Source: Magnetospirillum sp. UT-4 (GTDB lineage Bacteria; Pseudomonadota; Alphaproteobacteria; Rhodospirillales; Magnetospirillaceae). From it: a stretch of DNA of 55,693 nucleotides. The stretch is taken from positions 1-55,693 of the forward strand of contig NZ_CACVCG010000051.1 of the NCBI RefSeq assembly GCF_902729435.1, written 5' to 3'. Below, piece by piece: positions 1 through 11,069 of the stretch. Under the pieces are notes generated by a model. The model made no database searches, was not told where the DNA came from, and worked only from the letters and a program-made list of their open reading frames with translations. A program made the position numbers and the translations under genes. Within the stretch, counting starts at the first letter, position 1. Each line of letters starts with the position of its first letter.

Positions 1-68
1 CGCTCTAGACCCTATCTTTCCCCCTGAAGTTCGCACCATTCTGCGGATTTCAGAGTCGACACACTACC

Positions 69-620
69 TTACAGCGGCAGCAGGCCCTTGCGGGCTGCCG
101 CCAGGATGGTCTGGGACTTGGTGGCGGTGCCGAGCTTGCGGCCGCAATTGGCCAGGTGGAACTCCACCGTCTTGGGCGAGATGCCCAGGATGGTGGCGGT
201 TTCCCACGCCGTCTTGCCCTCCGCCGCCCACAGCAGCGCCTCGCGTTCGCGTGCCGTCAGCGCCGGTGCCGGTCCCTCGGCGGCGGCGGCGGCGCGGGTG
301 AACATCTTCAGGATGCCGCCATCGGGCATGCGCTTGCCCACCACCCGGATCAGGGTGCCGTCGGGACGGCGCCGCGAATAGCTGTCGGCGACGCTGGCCA
401 GGCGCTGGCTGACGATCAGCCTGGCCTCGCCGCCGCCGTGTTCGCCGCGGGCGATGTTGAAGGCGACGAAGTCCAGGAACGGCGTGCCCGGGCGCAGCAG
501 ATCGGGCGGGAAGCCCATGATCTCGACAAGGGGGCGGTTCCACGTCAGCAGGCGCAGCTGGGCGTCGAAGCGGATGACGCCCACGTCGAGCGCGTCCAGG
601 GTTTCCTGCAGCAGTTCCAT
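69..620 (-). CDS. PAS-domain LuxR-type transcriptional regulator
   Basis: Probable DNA-binding regulator of 183 residues that senses through a PAS domain. The N-terminal half (about residues 1-110) has PAS features: it opens with MELLQETLDALDVGVIRFD, followed by a RRPDGTLIRVVGKRMPDGG segment typical of PAS-fold proteins. The C-terminal part (about 120-180) is a LuxR/GerE helix-turn-helix with LTAREREALLWAAEGKTAWE and ISPKTVEFHLAN. The start at 620 was chosen over upstream in-frame codons because a strong AGGAGG lies just before it and PAS similarity begins there. There is no receiver aspartate, so it is not a classical response regulator. Its signal and targets are unknown, and no cognate kinase lies alongside. 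Confidence 0.85.
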   Translation of the reverse strand: MELLQETLDALDVGVIRFDAQLRLLTWNRPLVEIMGFPPDLLRPGTPFLDFVAFNIARGEHGGGEARLIVSQRLASVADSYSRRRPDGTLIRVVGKRMPDGGILKMFTRAAAAAEGPAPALTAREREALLWAAEGKTAWETATILGISPKTVEFHLANCGRKLGTATKSQTILAAARKGLLPL

Positions 621-672
621 CGGCCCCCTCCTGGGGGCACAGGATAACCCGGGAATCGAGGCGGGGCGATGG

Positions 673-894
673 TCAAGGCGCCGGTTTCTTGCCGACGGCG
701 CAATCGGGCGGGCCGGAATGGCTGATGGGGGTGTTGGACGGCGGATCGCTGGCCGGGAAGGAATCCTCGCTGGCCACGTCCACCGCGTCCTCATCGGCCG
801 GCTCGCTCTGGTAGACCGGCACCTTGCGCCCGGGCTCGCGCGGGTCGGCGCGGGTGCGGGCCGTCTCCTTGTCGTCCTTGGCCTTGCTGCCCAT
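673..894 (-). CDS. small acidic hypothetical protein with EDSFPASDPPS motif
   Basis: A 73-residue hydrophilic, probably disordered protein. It starts MGSKAKDDKETARTRADP and contains VDVASEDSFPASDPPSNT. I recognise the SFPASDPPS motif from many short alphaproteobacterial proteins of unknown function. The start at 894 is supported by an AGGAG ribosome site; an ATG nine codons upstream (921) has none. There is no signal peptide or membrane segment. It lies between the PAS/LuxR gene and elbB, all on the minus strand, so it may be transcribed with them. No function is proposed. Confidence 0.7.
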   Translation of the reverse strand: MGSKAKDDKETARTRADPREPGRKVPVYQSEPADEDAVDVASEDSFPASDPPSNTPISHSGPPDCAVGKKPAP

Positions 895-958
895 GGCGGG
901 GCTCCTGTCGGGTGGGATCACCCCGCCATGTGGTGCGCCGCCACGGTGGCGGCAAATC

Positions 959-1618
959 CTATTTGCCGGCCATCTCCATCATCGCCGCCACCACCGCGGC
1001 GGCGCCCTCGGCGATCTGGCCGATGCTGGCGTCCAGCATGTAGCAAGGCGAGGTCGCCACCCGGGCGGCACGGTCCACCACCACCTCGCCGTGGCCGGCG
1101 GTGCGGTGGCGGCCGCCCATCTGCTCGATGGCGGCGGCGGTGCCGGCGTCCGAGCCGATGGTCAACTCGGCGCCGGGCAGCACCCTGGCCAGAACCGCCG
1201 GGGCGATGCACAGGGCGCCGATGGGCTTGCCGGCGGCATGCATGGCGCGGATGGCGCGTTCCACCTCGGGCTCGACCCGGCAGTCGCCACCATCGGCGGC
1301 GAAGGTGCTCAGGGTCTTGGCGGCGCCGAAGCCGCCCGGCAGCAGCAGCCCGTCGAAGCCGGCCGCATCGAGGGCCGCCAGCGGCTTGATCCTGCCCCTG
1401 GCGATGCGCGCCGATTCGACCAGCGCGTTGCGGCTTTCGGCCATGGGCTGGCCGGTCAGGTGGTTGACCACGTCGTGCTGGGCGATATCGGGGGCGAAGC
1501 ATTGATACGCGGCGCCGGCGCGGTCGATGGCCAGCAGGGCCAGCACCGCCTCGTGGATCTCGGACCCGTCATGGACGCCGCACCCCGACAGGATCACGGC
1601 GAAGGTCGGTCTGTTCAT
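959..1618 (-). CDS. elbB: isoprenoid biosynthesis glyoxalase ElbB (DJ-1/PfpI family)
   Basis: A 219-residue cytoplasmic protein of the DJ-1/PfpI glutamine-amidotransferase-like superfamily, closest to ElbB (also called SCRP-27A or YhbL). Supporting features are the N-terminal FAVILSGCGVHDGSEIHEA, the central DGLLLPGGFGAAK, and the nucleophile-elbow IGALCIAPAVL with the conserved cysteine. The length matches the family (about 217 residues). E. coli ElbB has reported glyoxalase activity; its link to isoprenoid synthesis is historical and not proven. It is divergent from the M32 peptidase gene, with about 155 bp between the two starts that presumably holds both promoters. Confidence 0.9.
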   Translation of the reverse strand: MNRPTFAVILSGCGVHDGSEIHEAVLALLAIDRAGAAYQCFAPDIAQHDVVNHLTGQPMAESRNALVESARIARGRIKPLAALDAAGFDGLLLPGGFGAAKTLSTFAADGGDCRVEPEVERAIRAMHAAGKPIGALCIAPAVLARVLPGAELTIGSDAGTAAAIEQMGGRHRTAGHGEVVVDRAARVATSPCYMLDASIGQIAEGAAAVVAAMMEMAGK

Positions 1619-1774
1619 GGCTGGCCTCCCGCTTGGACAGCGTTCCGAATGCGCGACATGCGGACCACGATAATCCCGATAGCGGGTTTCCTCCAGCCTG
1701 CCCCCTGCACTATGGTCACGGCCGGCGCAACGGCAACGCCGTCGCCTTGTGCACTGCAATATGGGGCCAGAGCC

Positions 1775-3271
<1,497 letters not shown>

Positions 3272-3328
3272 CTGCCCCCGCCCGGCTAGTGTGTCCCACT
3301 TTTCGAATAGTTTCAGGTTGACCACACG

Positions 3329-4732
3329 GTGAAATACGTCAGCACCCGGGGACGCGCCCCGGTCCTCGATTTCGACGACGTGCTGCTGGCCGGGCTGGCC
3401 CGCGACGGCGGCCTTTACGTGCCCGAGAGCTGGCCGCGCTTCAGCCCCGACCACATCCGGGCCCTGCGCGGCCTGCCCTATGACCGGCTGGCCACCCGGG
3501 TGATGGCGCCGTTCGTCGCCGGCTGCCTGACCGAGGAGGAATTGGCCGACATGGTCGCCGATTCCTACAAGGGCTTCACCCATCCGGCGGTGGCGCCCTT
3601 GCGCCAGATCGGCCACAACCAGTGGGTCTGCGAGCTGTTCCACGGCCCGACCCTGGCCTTCAAGGACTACGCCCTGCAGCTGGTCGGGCGGCTGTTCGAC
3701 CATGTGCTGGCCAAGAAGGGGCGGCGGGTGACCATCGTCGGCGCCACCTCGGGCGACACCGGCTCGGCCGCCATCGAGGCCTGCCGCGACCGCGCCGCCG
3801 TGGACATCGTCATCCTGCATCCCCGGGGGCGCACCTCCGAGGTGCAGCGCCGCCAGATGACCACGGTACTGTCCGCCAACGTCCGCAACCTGGCCGTCGA
3901 GGGCACCTTCGACGACTGCCAGGACATCGTGAAGGGGCTGTTCAACGACCATGCCTTCCGCGACGAGATCGGCCTGTCGGCGGTCAATTCCATCAACTGG
4001 GCCCGGGTGATGGCCCAGGTCGCCTATTACTTCGCCGCCGCCGTGGCCCTGGGCGCCCCCGACGTCGCCGTGGACTTCGCCGTGCCCACCGGCAATTTCG
4101 GCAACGTCTTCGCCGGCTACGTGGCGCGGTGCATGGGCCTGCCCATCAATCGCCTGGTGGTGGGCTCCAACCGCAACGACATCCTGACCCGCTTCTTCGA
4201 GGGCGGGGTGATGAGCGCGGAAGGGGTGGTGCCGACCCTGTCGCCCAGCATGGACATCCAGGTGTCCAGCAATTTCGAGCGGCTGCTGTTCGAGTATCTG
4301 GGGCGCGAGGGCGCGGCGGTGGAGCGGCTGCAGGACGAGTTCCGCGCCTCGGGCCGCGCCGCCCTGCCCCAGGGCGCCTGGGCCGCCATGCGCGAGCTGT
4401 TCCAGGGCCACCGCTTCGACGACGAGGCGACGCTGGCGCTGATGCGCACGCTGTGGACCGGCACCGGCGAGGTGCTCGACCCCCATTCCGCCATCGGAAT
4501 CGGCGCCGGGCTGAAGGCGGCGCCGTCCCTGGCGCCGCTGGTGGCGCTGGCCACCGCCCACCCGGCCAAGTTCCCCGACGCGGTGGAGCGGGCCACCGGG
4601 CGGCGGCCGGACCTGCCGCCCCATCTCGCCGATCTGTTCCAGCGGCCCGAGCGCCTCGACGTCATCGCCAACGACGTCGGCGCGGTGCGCGACTACGTGC
4701 GCGCCTTCGCCGGCCGCGGGCAACGCCCATGA
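3329..4732 (+). CDS. thrC: threonine synthase
   Basis: PLP enzyme of 467 residues that converts O-phospho-L-homoserine to L-threonine and phosphate. It opens with the threonine synthase signature MKYVSTRGRAP and DGGLYVPESWP. The PLP-binding lysine lies in LAFKDYALQ (Lys about 112), and the phosphate-binding region is GATSGDTGSAA. PTGNFGNVFAGYVA is the usual cofactor/substrate loop. The start is GTG at 3329. Its stop overlaps the start of the M16 peptidase by four bases (ATGA), so the two are translationally coupled, an arrangement I associate with Rhodospirillales and Rhizobiales. Length and motifs are complete. Confidence 0.96.
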   Translation: MKYVSTRGRAPVLDFDDVLLAGLARDGGLYVPESWPRFSPDHIRALRGLPYDRLATRVMAPFVAGCLTEEELADMVADSYKGFTHPAVAPLRQIGHNQWVCELFHGPTLAFKDYALQLVGRLFDHVLAKKGRRVTIVGATSGDTGSAAIEACRDRAAVDIVILHPRGRTSEVQRRQMTTVLSANVRNLAVEGTFDDCQDIVKGLFNDHAFRDEIGLSAVNSINWARVMAQVAYYFAAAVALGAPDVAVDFAVPTGNFGNVFAGYVARCMGLPINRLVVGSNRNDILTRFFEGGVMSAEGVVPTLSPSMDIQVSSNFERLLFEYLGREGAAVERLQDEFRASGRAALPQGAWAAMRELFQGHRFDDEATLALMRTLWTGTGEVLDPHSAIGIGAGLKAAPSLAPLVALATAHPAKFPDAVERATGRRPDLPPHLADLFQRPERLDVIANDVGAVRDYVRAFAGRGQRP

Positions 4733-5988
4733 GCATCCGGGAGACCCGACTTCCCTCCGGCCTGCGCATCGTCACCGATCCCATGAGCGCGGTGGAAAGC
4801 GCCTCGCTGGGGGTGTGGGTCGATGCCGGCACCCGCCACGAGCCGGAAGCCGTCAACGGCATCTCGCACCTGCTCGAGCACATGGCGTTCAAGGGCACCG
4901 AGCGGCGCTCGGCCCGCGCCATCGCCGAAGAGATGGACGCCGTCGGCGGCCACCTCAACGCCTACACGGCGCGCGACCACACCGCCTATTACGCCAAGGT
5001 GCTGAAGGCCGATACCGGCCTGGCGCTGGACATCGTCGCCGACATCCTGCAGCACTCCCTTCTCGATGCCGAGGAACTGGCGCGCGAGCAGGCGGTGGTG
5101 GTGCAGGAGATCAACCAGGCCTTCGACACCCCCGACGACATCATCTTCGACCATTTCCAGGCCGCCGCCTTCCCCGACCAGCCGCTGGGCCGGCCGGTGC
5201 TGGGCACCGAGGAGCTGGTGCGCGGCATGGGCCGCGCCACCATCCTGGATTACATGCGCGCCCATTACGCGGCGCCGCGCATGGTGCTGGCGGCCTCGGG
5301 CAACGTCGATCACGACGCCCTGGTCGAGGAGGCCGGCCGGGCCTTCGCCGGCCTGGCGGCGGGCGAGGCCGGGAGCTTCCACCCCGCCCGCTATGTGGGC
5401 GGCGATTACCGCGAGGAGCGCGACATCGAGCAGGTCAACCTGGTGGTCGGCTTCGACGGCGTCTCCTTCGCCGATCCCGACTACTACGCCGCCTCGGTGC
5501 TGTCCACGCTGCTGGGCGGCGGCATGTCCAGCCGCCTGTTCCAGGAGGTGCGCGAGAAGCGCGGCCTGGTCTATTCCATCTATTCCTTCACCTCGTCCTA
5601 CGGCGACGGCGGGCTGTTCGGCATCTATGCCGGCACCGGCGAGGACGAGGTCGAGGAGCTGGTGCCGGTGATGTGCGACGAGGTGGTCAAGGTCGCCGGC
5701 GGCGTCTCCGAGGAAGAGGTGCTGCGCGCCCGCGCCCAGCTCAAGGCCTCGATCCTGATGAGTCTGGAAAGCACCAGCTCGCGCTGCGAGCAGGTGGCCC
5801 GCCAGATTCTGATCTACGGCCGACCGGTGCCGACCGCGGAAGTGGTGGCGAAGATCGAGGCCATCGAGGCCGCCGACATCGCCCGCCTGGCCAGACGCCT
5901 GTTCGCCACCACCCCGACCATCGCCGCCATCGGCCCGCTGGGCAAGCTGGAGGGGTACGGGAAGATGGCGGATCGGTTGCGGGTGTAA
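4729..5988 (+). CDS. M16 family zinc metallopeptidase (mitochondrial processing peptidase-like)
   Basis: Insulinase-family (pitrilysin, M16B) peptidase of 419 residues. The inverted zinc motif HxxEH appears as HLLEH at residues 47-51 within NGISHLLEHMAFKGT. The C-terminal substrate-binding half has GGGMSSRLFQEVREKRGLVYS, the arginine/tyrosine signature of mitochondrial processing peptidase beta-like proteins. There is no signal peptide, so it is cytoplasmic. It overlaps thrC by four bases. Bacterial homologues resemble the ancestor of the mitochondrial processing peptidase; the physiological substrate here is unknown. Confidence 0.94.
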   Translation: MSIRETRLPSGLRIVTDPMSAVESASLGVWVDAGTRHEPEAVNGISHLLEHMAFKGTERRSARAIAEEMDAVGGHLNAYTARDHTAYYAKVLKADTGLALDIVADILQHSLLDAEELAREQAVVVQEINQAFDTPDDIIFDHFQAAAFPDQPLGRPVLGTEELVRGMGRATILDYMRAHYAAPRMVLAASGNVDHDALVEEAGRAFAGLAAGEAGSFHPARYVGGDYREERDIEQVNLVVGFDGVSFADPDYYAASVLSTLLGGGMSSRLFQEVREKRGLVYSIYSFTSSYGDGGLFGIYAGTGEDEVEELVPVMCDEVVKVAGGVSEEEVLRARAQLKASILMSLESTSSRCEQVARQILIYGRPVPTAEVVAKIEAIEAADIARLARRLFATTPTIAAIGPLGKLEGYGKMADRLRV

Positions 5989-6122
5989 CGGACTCCCCTT
6001 CCGCCGCCGCAGACAGAATACCCTCGCCCGCCTGCGGGAGCTTTGCGAAATTGCCTTTTTGGGCTCCCTCCCCCACCAGTGGGGAGGGTTTCGCAAAGGT
6101 CCCGCCTGCGGGAGAGGGGGCG
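5989..6122. repeat. intergenic hairpin repeat between convergent genes
   Basis: The 134-bp gap between the M16 gene and the convergent methyltransferase holds nested inverted repeats. The arms CTTTGCGAAA (6041-6050) and TTTCGCAAAG (6089-6098) flank an inner hairpin CCCTCCCC (6066-6073)/GGGGAGGG (6081-6088). CCCGCCTGCGGGAG or close variants occur on both sides (about 6027-6040 and 6101-6114). It has the look of a dispersed intergenic repeat, possibly acting as a bidirectional transcript end, although no clear T-run follows the stem. Confidence 0.6.
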
Positions 6123-6812
6123 TCAAGCCCGCCGCGCCACCCAGCCGCCGAAGCACAGCGCCCGGAAGAATTGACGCGGCGGGCCGAAGCCGGCAGCGGC
6201 CAGCAGCTCGGCCAGGCGCGCCTCGGTCACCGGATGGATGTCGCGATCGACATGGCCGAGGCCCTTGCCGATGTCGTCCTCGGCGATGCCGGCGGCGCGC
6301 TGCAAATGCTGCCAGAAGGTCCTGAGCTCGGCCTGCCAGGGATCGTCCCAGCCGGGGCCGAACAGATCGGCCAGCACCAGCGGCGCCCCCGGCTTGAGGT
6401 GTTTCGCCACGTCCTCCAGCAGCGCCTGCTTGGCGCCGTCGTCGGGCAGGAAGTGCAGCACCAGCAGCAGGGTGGCGGCGTCGAACGGCTCGAACACCGG
6501 CAGCTCCGAGACCTGCGAGGGGTAGAGGCGGACCCGCTCGACCAGGCCGTGCTCGGCCACCTTGCGCTCGGCATGGGCCAGCATGTCCTCGGCCGGATCG
6601 ACACCGACCACGTGCAAGCCGGGGCAGGCCTGGGCCAGGGCGACGCATTCCGATCCGGTCCCGGCCCCCGCCACCAGCACCCGGCCTTGCCCGCCCGAGG
6701 TTTCCGCCAGCACCATGCAGGCCAGCTGGTGCAGCGCCTCGTAGCCGGGGATGGCATCGCGGATGCGGCGGTCGTAGGCCTGGGCCCGTTCGGCGTCGAA
6801 CATGTCGGTCAT
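6123..6812 (-). CDS. class I SAM-dependent methyltransferase
   Basis: Rossmann-fold methyltransferase of 229 residues. Motif I is VLVAGAGTGSECVALA (about 44-59), followed by an acidic VVGVDPAEDM loop that should bind the ribose of SAM. FDAATLLLVLHFLPDD corresponds to motifs II/III. The substrate cannot be told from sequence. The start at 6812 has a GGAGAG ribosome site and overlaps the trmL stop by four bases (ATGA), so it is the second gene of a two-gene operon. There is no membrane segment or signal peptide. Confidence 0.88.
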   Translation of the reverse strand: MTDMFDAERAQAYDRRIRDAIPGYEALHQLACMVLAETSGGQGRVLVAGAGTGSECVALAQACPGLHVVGVDPAEDMLAHAERKVAEHGLVERVRLYPSQVSELPVFEPFDAATLLLVLHFLPDDGAKQALLEDVAKHLKPGAPLVLADLFGPGWDDPWQAELRTFWQHLQRAAGIAEDDIGKGLGHVDRDIHPVTEARLAELLAAAGFGPPRQFFRALCFGGWVARRA

Positions 6813-7285
6813 GGCTGCTCTCCACGCGGATAGCCGTCCAGCTGCGCCAGCGCCGCCCCCACCGCCAGGGTCGCCGCCAGCGCCACGTTGAGCGAGCGCA
6901 GGCCCGGCGCCATCGGGATCAGCAGCCGGCAATCGGCCGCCGCCGCCACCGCGTCGGGCACGCCCGCGCTCTCGCGCCCCACCATGATGACATCGCCGGC
7001 GGCGAAGGAAAAGCGGTCGAGGCGATGGTCGCCGCCGGTGGTCAGCAGCACCAGCCGGGACCCGGCGCGGGCGGCGCGGAAGGCGGCGAACGAGGAATGC
7101 CGTGCCACCGCCACATGGTCGAGGTAATCCATGCCGGCCCGGCGCATGCGCTTGTCGTCCCACAGGAAGCCGCACGGCTCGATGACGTCGAGGGCAAGAT
7201 CCAGGCAGGCGGCAAGGCGCAGCAGCGCCCCGGCGTTCTGCGGAATGTCGGGCTGGAACAGGGCCAGGCGAAGCAAGCTGTTCAT
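6809..7285 (-). CDS. trmL: tRNA (cytidine/uridine-2'-O-)-methyltransferase TrmL
   Basis: SPOUT-class enzyme of 158 residues that methylates the 2'-O of the wobble nucleotide (position 34) in certain leucine tRNAs. It begins LRLALFQPDIPQNAGALLRL and contains FLWDDKRMRRAGMDYLDHV, both standard for TrmL. The C-terminal knot has VIMVGRESAGVPD and IPMAPGLRSLNVALA, which form the SAM-binding trefoil. It is divergent from petA across about 156 bp. The four-base overlap with the downstream methyltransferase gene indicates coupling. Confidence 0.95.
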   Translation of the reverse strand: MNSLLRLALFQPDIPQNAGALLRLAACLDLALDVIEPCGFLWDDKRMRRAGMDYLDHVAVARHSSFAAFRAARAGSRLVLLTTGGDHRLDRFSFAAGDVIMVGRESAGVPDAVAAAADCRLLIPMAPGLRSLNVALAATLAVGAALAQLDGYPRGEQP

Positions 7286-7377
7286 CCGTCGAACAAAACG
7301 CCCCTTTCGGGTAGGTTCCGGCCCACGAAATCGGAGCCGCCTGAATTAGTATTTGCTTAAATGACCTGACTCGCCTG

Positions 7378-7406
7378 TTGAATCAGGCCTTCCAATGTGG
7401 TTAATA
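7378..7406 (+). promoter_or_regulatory. candidate sigma-70-type promoter of petABC
   Basis: TTGAAT (7378-7383) and TTAATA (7401-7406) are separated by 17 bp, about 36 bp before the petA ATG. This is a fair match to -35/-10 spacing and position, in an AT-richer patch than the surroundings. It is a sequence-only prediction. Confidence 0.4.
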
Positions 7407-7441
7407 GGGCCGCTTCTGCGGGCCAACAAGAGGTTAATTCC

Positions 7442-7996
7442 ATGGCTGATTCGGCAACGCATGCCCAGCCGTCGGCGGACGGCGAGACCCGGCGGGACTT
7501 CCTGCTCTACGCCACCACCGCGGTCGGCGTCGCCGGCACCGGCTTGGCGCTGTGGCCCTTCGTGCACAGCATGAACCCGGCCGCCGACACCCTGGCGCTG
7601 TCCACCACCGACGTCGATATCTCGGCCATCCAGCCGGGCCAGGCGATCACGGTGGTCTGGCGCGGCAAGCCGGTGTTCGTGCGCCACCGCACCCCCGAGG
7701 AAATCGCCACCGCGCAGAAGGAAGACGGCGCGTCCGACCTGCGCGACAAGCAGACCGACGCCAGCCGCGTGCAGAAGGCGGAATGGCTGATCGTGATCGG
7801 CGTCTGCACCCACCTGGGCTGCGTCCCGCTGGGCCAGAAGTCGGCCGATCCGCGCGGTGATTTCGGCGGCTGGTTCTGCCCCTGCCACGGCTCGCACTAC
7901 GACACCTCGGGCCGCATCCGCAAGGGTCCGGCGCCGCTGAACCTGCCGGTTCCGGACTACAAGTTCACTTCCGACACCACCATCCGCATCGGGTAA
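7442..7996 (+). CDS. petA: ubiquinol-cytochrome c reductase iron-sulfur (Rieske) subunit
   Basis: Rieske 2Fe-2S subunit of the cytochrome bc1 complex, 184 residues. An N-terminal twin-arginine-like segment (RRDFLL, residues 17-22) precedes one transmembrane helix (about 22-43); Rieske proteins are typically Tat-exported and remain anchored. The cluster ligands are in CTHLGC (122-127) and CPCHGSHYD (146-154), each giving one Cys and one His ligand plus the disulfide cysteines. The start at 7442 follows a GAGG ribosome site; an upstream in-frame GTG (7397) would add a non-homologous extension. It is the first gene of petABC. Confidence 0.97.
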   Translation: MADSATHAQPSADGETRRDFLLYATTAVGVAGTGLALWPFVHSMNPAADTLALSTTDVDISAIQPGQAITVVWRGKPVFVRHRTPEEIATAQKEDGASDLRDKQTDASRVQKAEWLIVIGVCTHLGCVPLGQKSADPRGDFGGWFCPCHGSHYDTSGRIRKGPAPLNLPVPDYKFTSDTTIRIG

Positions 7997-8005
7997 GGAT
8001 TGGCC

Positions 8006-9250
8006 ATGAGCGGTTTTCAGACCAACAACAAGGTGGTGAGCTGGCTGGACCAGCGGCTTCCCATCTTCTCGATGATGCAGCATTCGGCCATCGACTACCC
8101 GACGCCGAGGAACCTGAACTACTGGTGGAACTTCGGTTCGCTGGCCGGGTTCGTGCTGGTGATCATGATCCTCACCGGCGTCGTGCTGGTGATGAACTAT
8201 GCCTCGCACACCTCGATGGCCTTCGACTCGGTCGAACGCATCATGCGCGACGTCAATTACGGGTGGCTGATCCGCTACCTGCACATGAACGGCGCCTCGA
8301 TGTTCTTCATCCTGGTCTACATCCACATCTTCCGGAACCTCTATTACGGCTCGTACAAGAGCCCGCGCGAGGTTCTGTGGTGGATCGGCATCGTCATCTA
8401 TCTGGCGATGATGGCCACCGGCTTCCTCGGCTACGTGCTGCCCTGGGGCCAGATGTCGTTCTGGGGCGCCACCGTCATCACCAACCTGTTCTCGGCCTTC
8501 CCCATCGTCGGCGAGCCGATCGTGACCTGGCTGTGGGGCGGCTTCTCGGTCGACAACCCGACCCTGAGCCGCTTCTTCTCGCTGCACTACCTGCTGCCGT
8601 TCGTCATCTTCGGCCTGGTGGTGCTGCACGTCTGGGCGCTGCACACGGTGAAGTCGAACAATCCGCTGGGCGTCGAGATCAAGACCCCGGCCGATGCCAT
8701 CCCCTTCCATCCCTACTACACGATCAAGGACCTGTTCGGCATCGGGGTGTTCCTGATGTTCTACCTGGCCTTCGTGTTCTGGGCGCCCAACTTCTTCGGC
8801 GAGCCGGACAACTACATCCCGGCCAACCCGATGGTGACCCCGCCGCACATCGTGCCGGAATGGTATTACCTGCCGTTCTATGCGATCCTGCGCGCCTTCA
8901 CCACCGACATCTGGATCATCTCGGCCAAGCTGCAGGGCGTGGTCGCCATGTTCGGCGCCATCCTGATCCTGTTCGCGCTGCCGTGGCTGGACACCTCCAA
9001 GGTGCGGTCGGCCCGCTTCCGGCCGCTGTACCGGCAGTTCTTCTGGCTGTTCCTCATCGACTGCCTGATCCTGGGCTATGTCGGCGGCAAGCCGGCCGAG
9101 GGCATCCTGATCACCGTCGGCCAGATCGCCACCGCGTACTACTTCTTCCACTTCCTGGTGCTGATGCCGGTGCTTGGAAGGATCGAGAAGCCGAAGCCGC
9201 TGCCCGCCAGCATCTCGGCCCCCGTGCTGAAGGAGAAGGCGCATGCGTAA
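8006..9250 (+). CDS. petB: cytochrome b of the bc1 complex
   Basis: Membrane-integral cytochrome b, 414 residues with about eight transmembrane helices. It holds hemes bL and bH and the two quinone sites. The Qo-site PEWY motif appears in [36 protein letters not shown] is the conserved cd-helix region, and histidines in the helices containing HMNGASMFF and FSLHYLLPF are heme ligands. The ATG at 8006 follows AAGGA at good spacing; a TTG two codons earlier is less likely. It starts ten bases after petA and overlaps petC by eight bases. Confidence 0.97.
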   Translation: MSGFQTNNKVVSWLDQRLPIFSMMQHSAIDYPTPRNLNYWWNFGSLAGFVLVIMILTGVVLVMNYASHTSMAFDSVERIMRDVNYGWLIRYLHMNGASMFFILVYIHIFRNLYYGSYKSPREVLWWIGIVIYLAMMATGFLGYVLPWGQMSFWGATVITNLFSAFPIVGEPIVTWLWGGFSVDNPTLSRFFSLHYLLPFVIFGLVVLHVWALHTVKSNNPLGVEIKTPADAIPFHPYYTIKDLFGIGVFLMFYLAFVFWAPNFFGEPDNYIPANPMVTPPHIVPEWYYLPFYAILRAFTTDIWIISAKLQGVVAMFGAILILFALPWLDTSKVRSARFRPLYRQFFWLFLIDCLILGYVGGKPAEGILITVGQIATAYYFFHFLVLMPVLGRIEKPKPLPASISAPVLKEKAHA

Positions 9251-10010
9251 GCTGGTTCTGTCCGCGATCGTCGCCGCCGGCCTGACCGCCGTCGGCGGCA
9301 CCGCCCAAGCCTCGGGCGGTGGCGAGCCCCTGATGAAGCCCGGCTTCAGCTGGGAAGGCGTATTCGGCCGCTACGACAAGGGCGAGCTGAAGCGCGGCTT
9401 CGAGGTGTTCCACCAGGTCTGCTCCAACTGCCACGGCCTGCGCCTGGTCGCCTACCGCAATCTCGCCGCGGTCGGCCTCGACCAGGAGGAGATCAAGACC
9501 GTGGCGGCCGAGCGCGAGCTGCCCGACGCTCCCAACGACGAAGGCATGGTCAGCCCGCGCCCGGGCCGTCCCAGCGACAAGTACATCGATCCCTTCCCCA
9601 ACGAGAAGGCGGCCGCCTCGGCCAATGGCGGCGCCGCGCCGCCGGATCTGTCGCTGATGGCCAAGGCCCGTGTGGGCGGCCCCAACTACGTCTACTCGCT
9701 GATGCTGGGCTTCGTGGAGAATCCTCCCGCCGACCATCCCATCCCCGAGGGCAAGTACTTCAACACCTATTTCCCCGGTAACGCCATCAGCATGCCGCCG
9801 CAGCTGATGGAGGACCTGGTCACCTACGCCGACGGCACCAAGGCGACGCCGGAGCAGATGGCCAAGGACATCACCGCGTTCCTCAACTGGGCCGCCGAGC
9901 CCGAGCTGGACGAGCGCAAGTCCATGGGCCTCAAGGTGATGATCTTCCTGCTGGTCTTCACCGCCATGCTGTACGCGCTGAAGCGCCAGATCTGGAAGAA
10001 CATCCACTGA
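9243..10010 (+). CDS. petC: cytochrome c1 of the bc1 complex
   Basis: Periplasm-facing, membrane-anchored cytochrome c1, 255 residues. A cleavable-type signal peptide (about 1-23, ending AQA/S) precedes the mature domain. The covalent heme motif CSNCH is at residues 60-64. [12 protein letters not shown] contains the likely methionine axial ligand. A single C-terminal transmembrane helix (about 227-245, [19 protein letters not shown]) anchors it. It accepts electrons from the Rieske protein and passes them to a soluble cytochrome c. The start overlaps the petB stop by eight bases, and a strong terminator follows. Confidence 0.97.
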   Translation: MRKLVLSAIVAAGLTAVGGTAQASGGGEPLMKPGFSWEGVFGRYDKGELKRGFEVFHQVCSNCHGLRLVAYRNLAAVGLDQEEIKTVAAERELPDAPNDEGMVSPRPGRPSDKYIDPFPNEKAAASANGGAAPPDLSLMAKARVGGPNYVYSLMLGFVENPPADHPIPEGKYFNTYFPGNAISMPPQLMEDLVTYADGTKATPEQMAKDITAFLNWAAEPELDERKSMGLKVMIFLLVFTAMLYALKRQIWKNIH

Positions 10011-10034
10011 TCCTGGCCTGAGCGCAGCCGAATG

Positions 10035-10069
10035 GGCCGCCGTCCTTGCGACGGCGGCCTTTTTGTTTT
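10035..10069 (+). terminator. rho-independent terminator of petABC
   Basis: Perfect 10-bp GC stem GGCCGCCGTC (10035-10044) / GACGGCGGCC (10050-10059), five-base loop, then TTTTTGTTTT. It lies 24 bp after the petC stop. Confidence 0.92.
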
Positions 10070-10109
10070 AGAGCACGGGGCGCAGGTCCATTCCAACAGG
10101 GGCGCACCC

Positions 10110-10988
<879 letters not shown>

Positions 10989-11020
10989 CTGTGAAGGTAT
11001 GGAAAGTGCCGCAGCGACGA

Positions 11021-11050
11021 AAAACCCCCGGGGCGGCGGACCCCGGGGGT
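11021..11050 (-). terminator. rho-independent terminator of fliK-flgD-flgE
   Basis: Stem ACCCCCGGGG (11024-11033) / CCCCGGGGGT (11041-11050) with a seven-base loop. Read on the minus strand it is followed by a T-run (complement of 11021-11024), 19 bp after the flgE stop. It may also slow transcription arriving from mtnP. Confidence 0.85.
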
Positions 11051-11069
11051 GTCGGCGGAAGGTGCGGGT

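Noticed and set aside
64-543. Minus-strand frame overlapping the PAS/LuxR gene
   Set aside because: Same strand but shifted frame, arginine/proline/glycine-rich, without motifs; a shadow of the real regulator.
10065-10075. TTTTAGAGCACG after the petC terminator as an end of a TTAGAG palindromic element
   Set aside because: No 17-bp stem and no facing CTCTAA end follow; the resemblance is limited to one short end.
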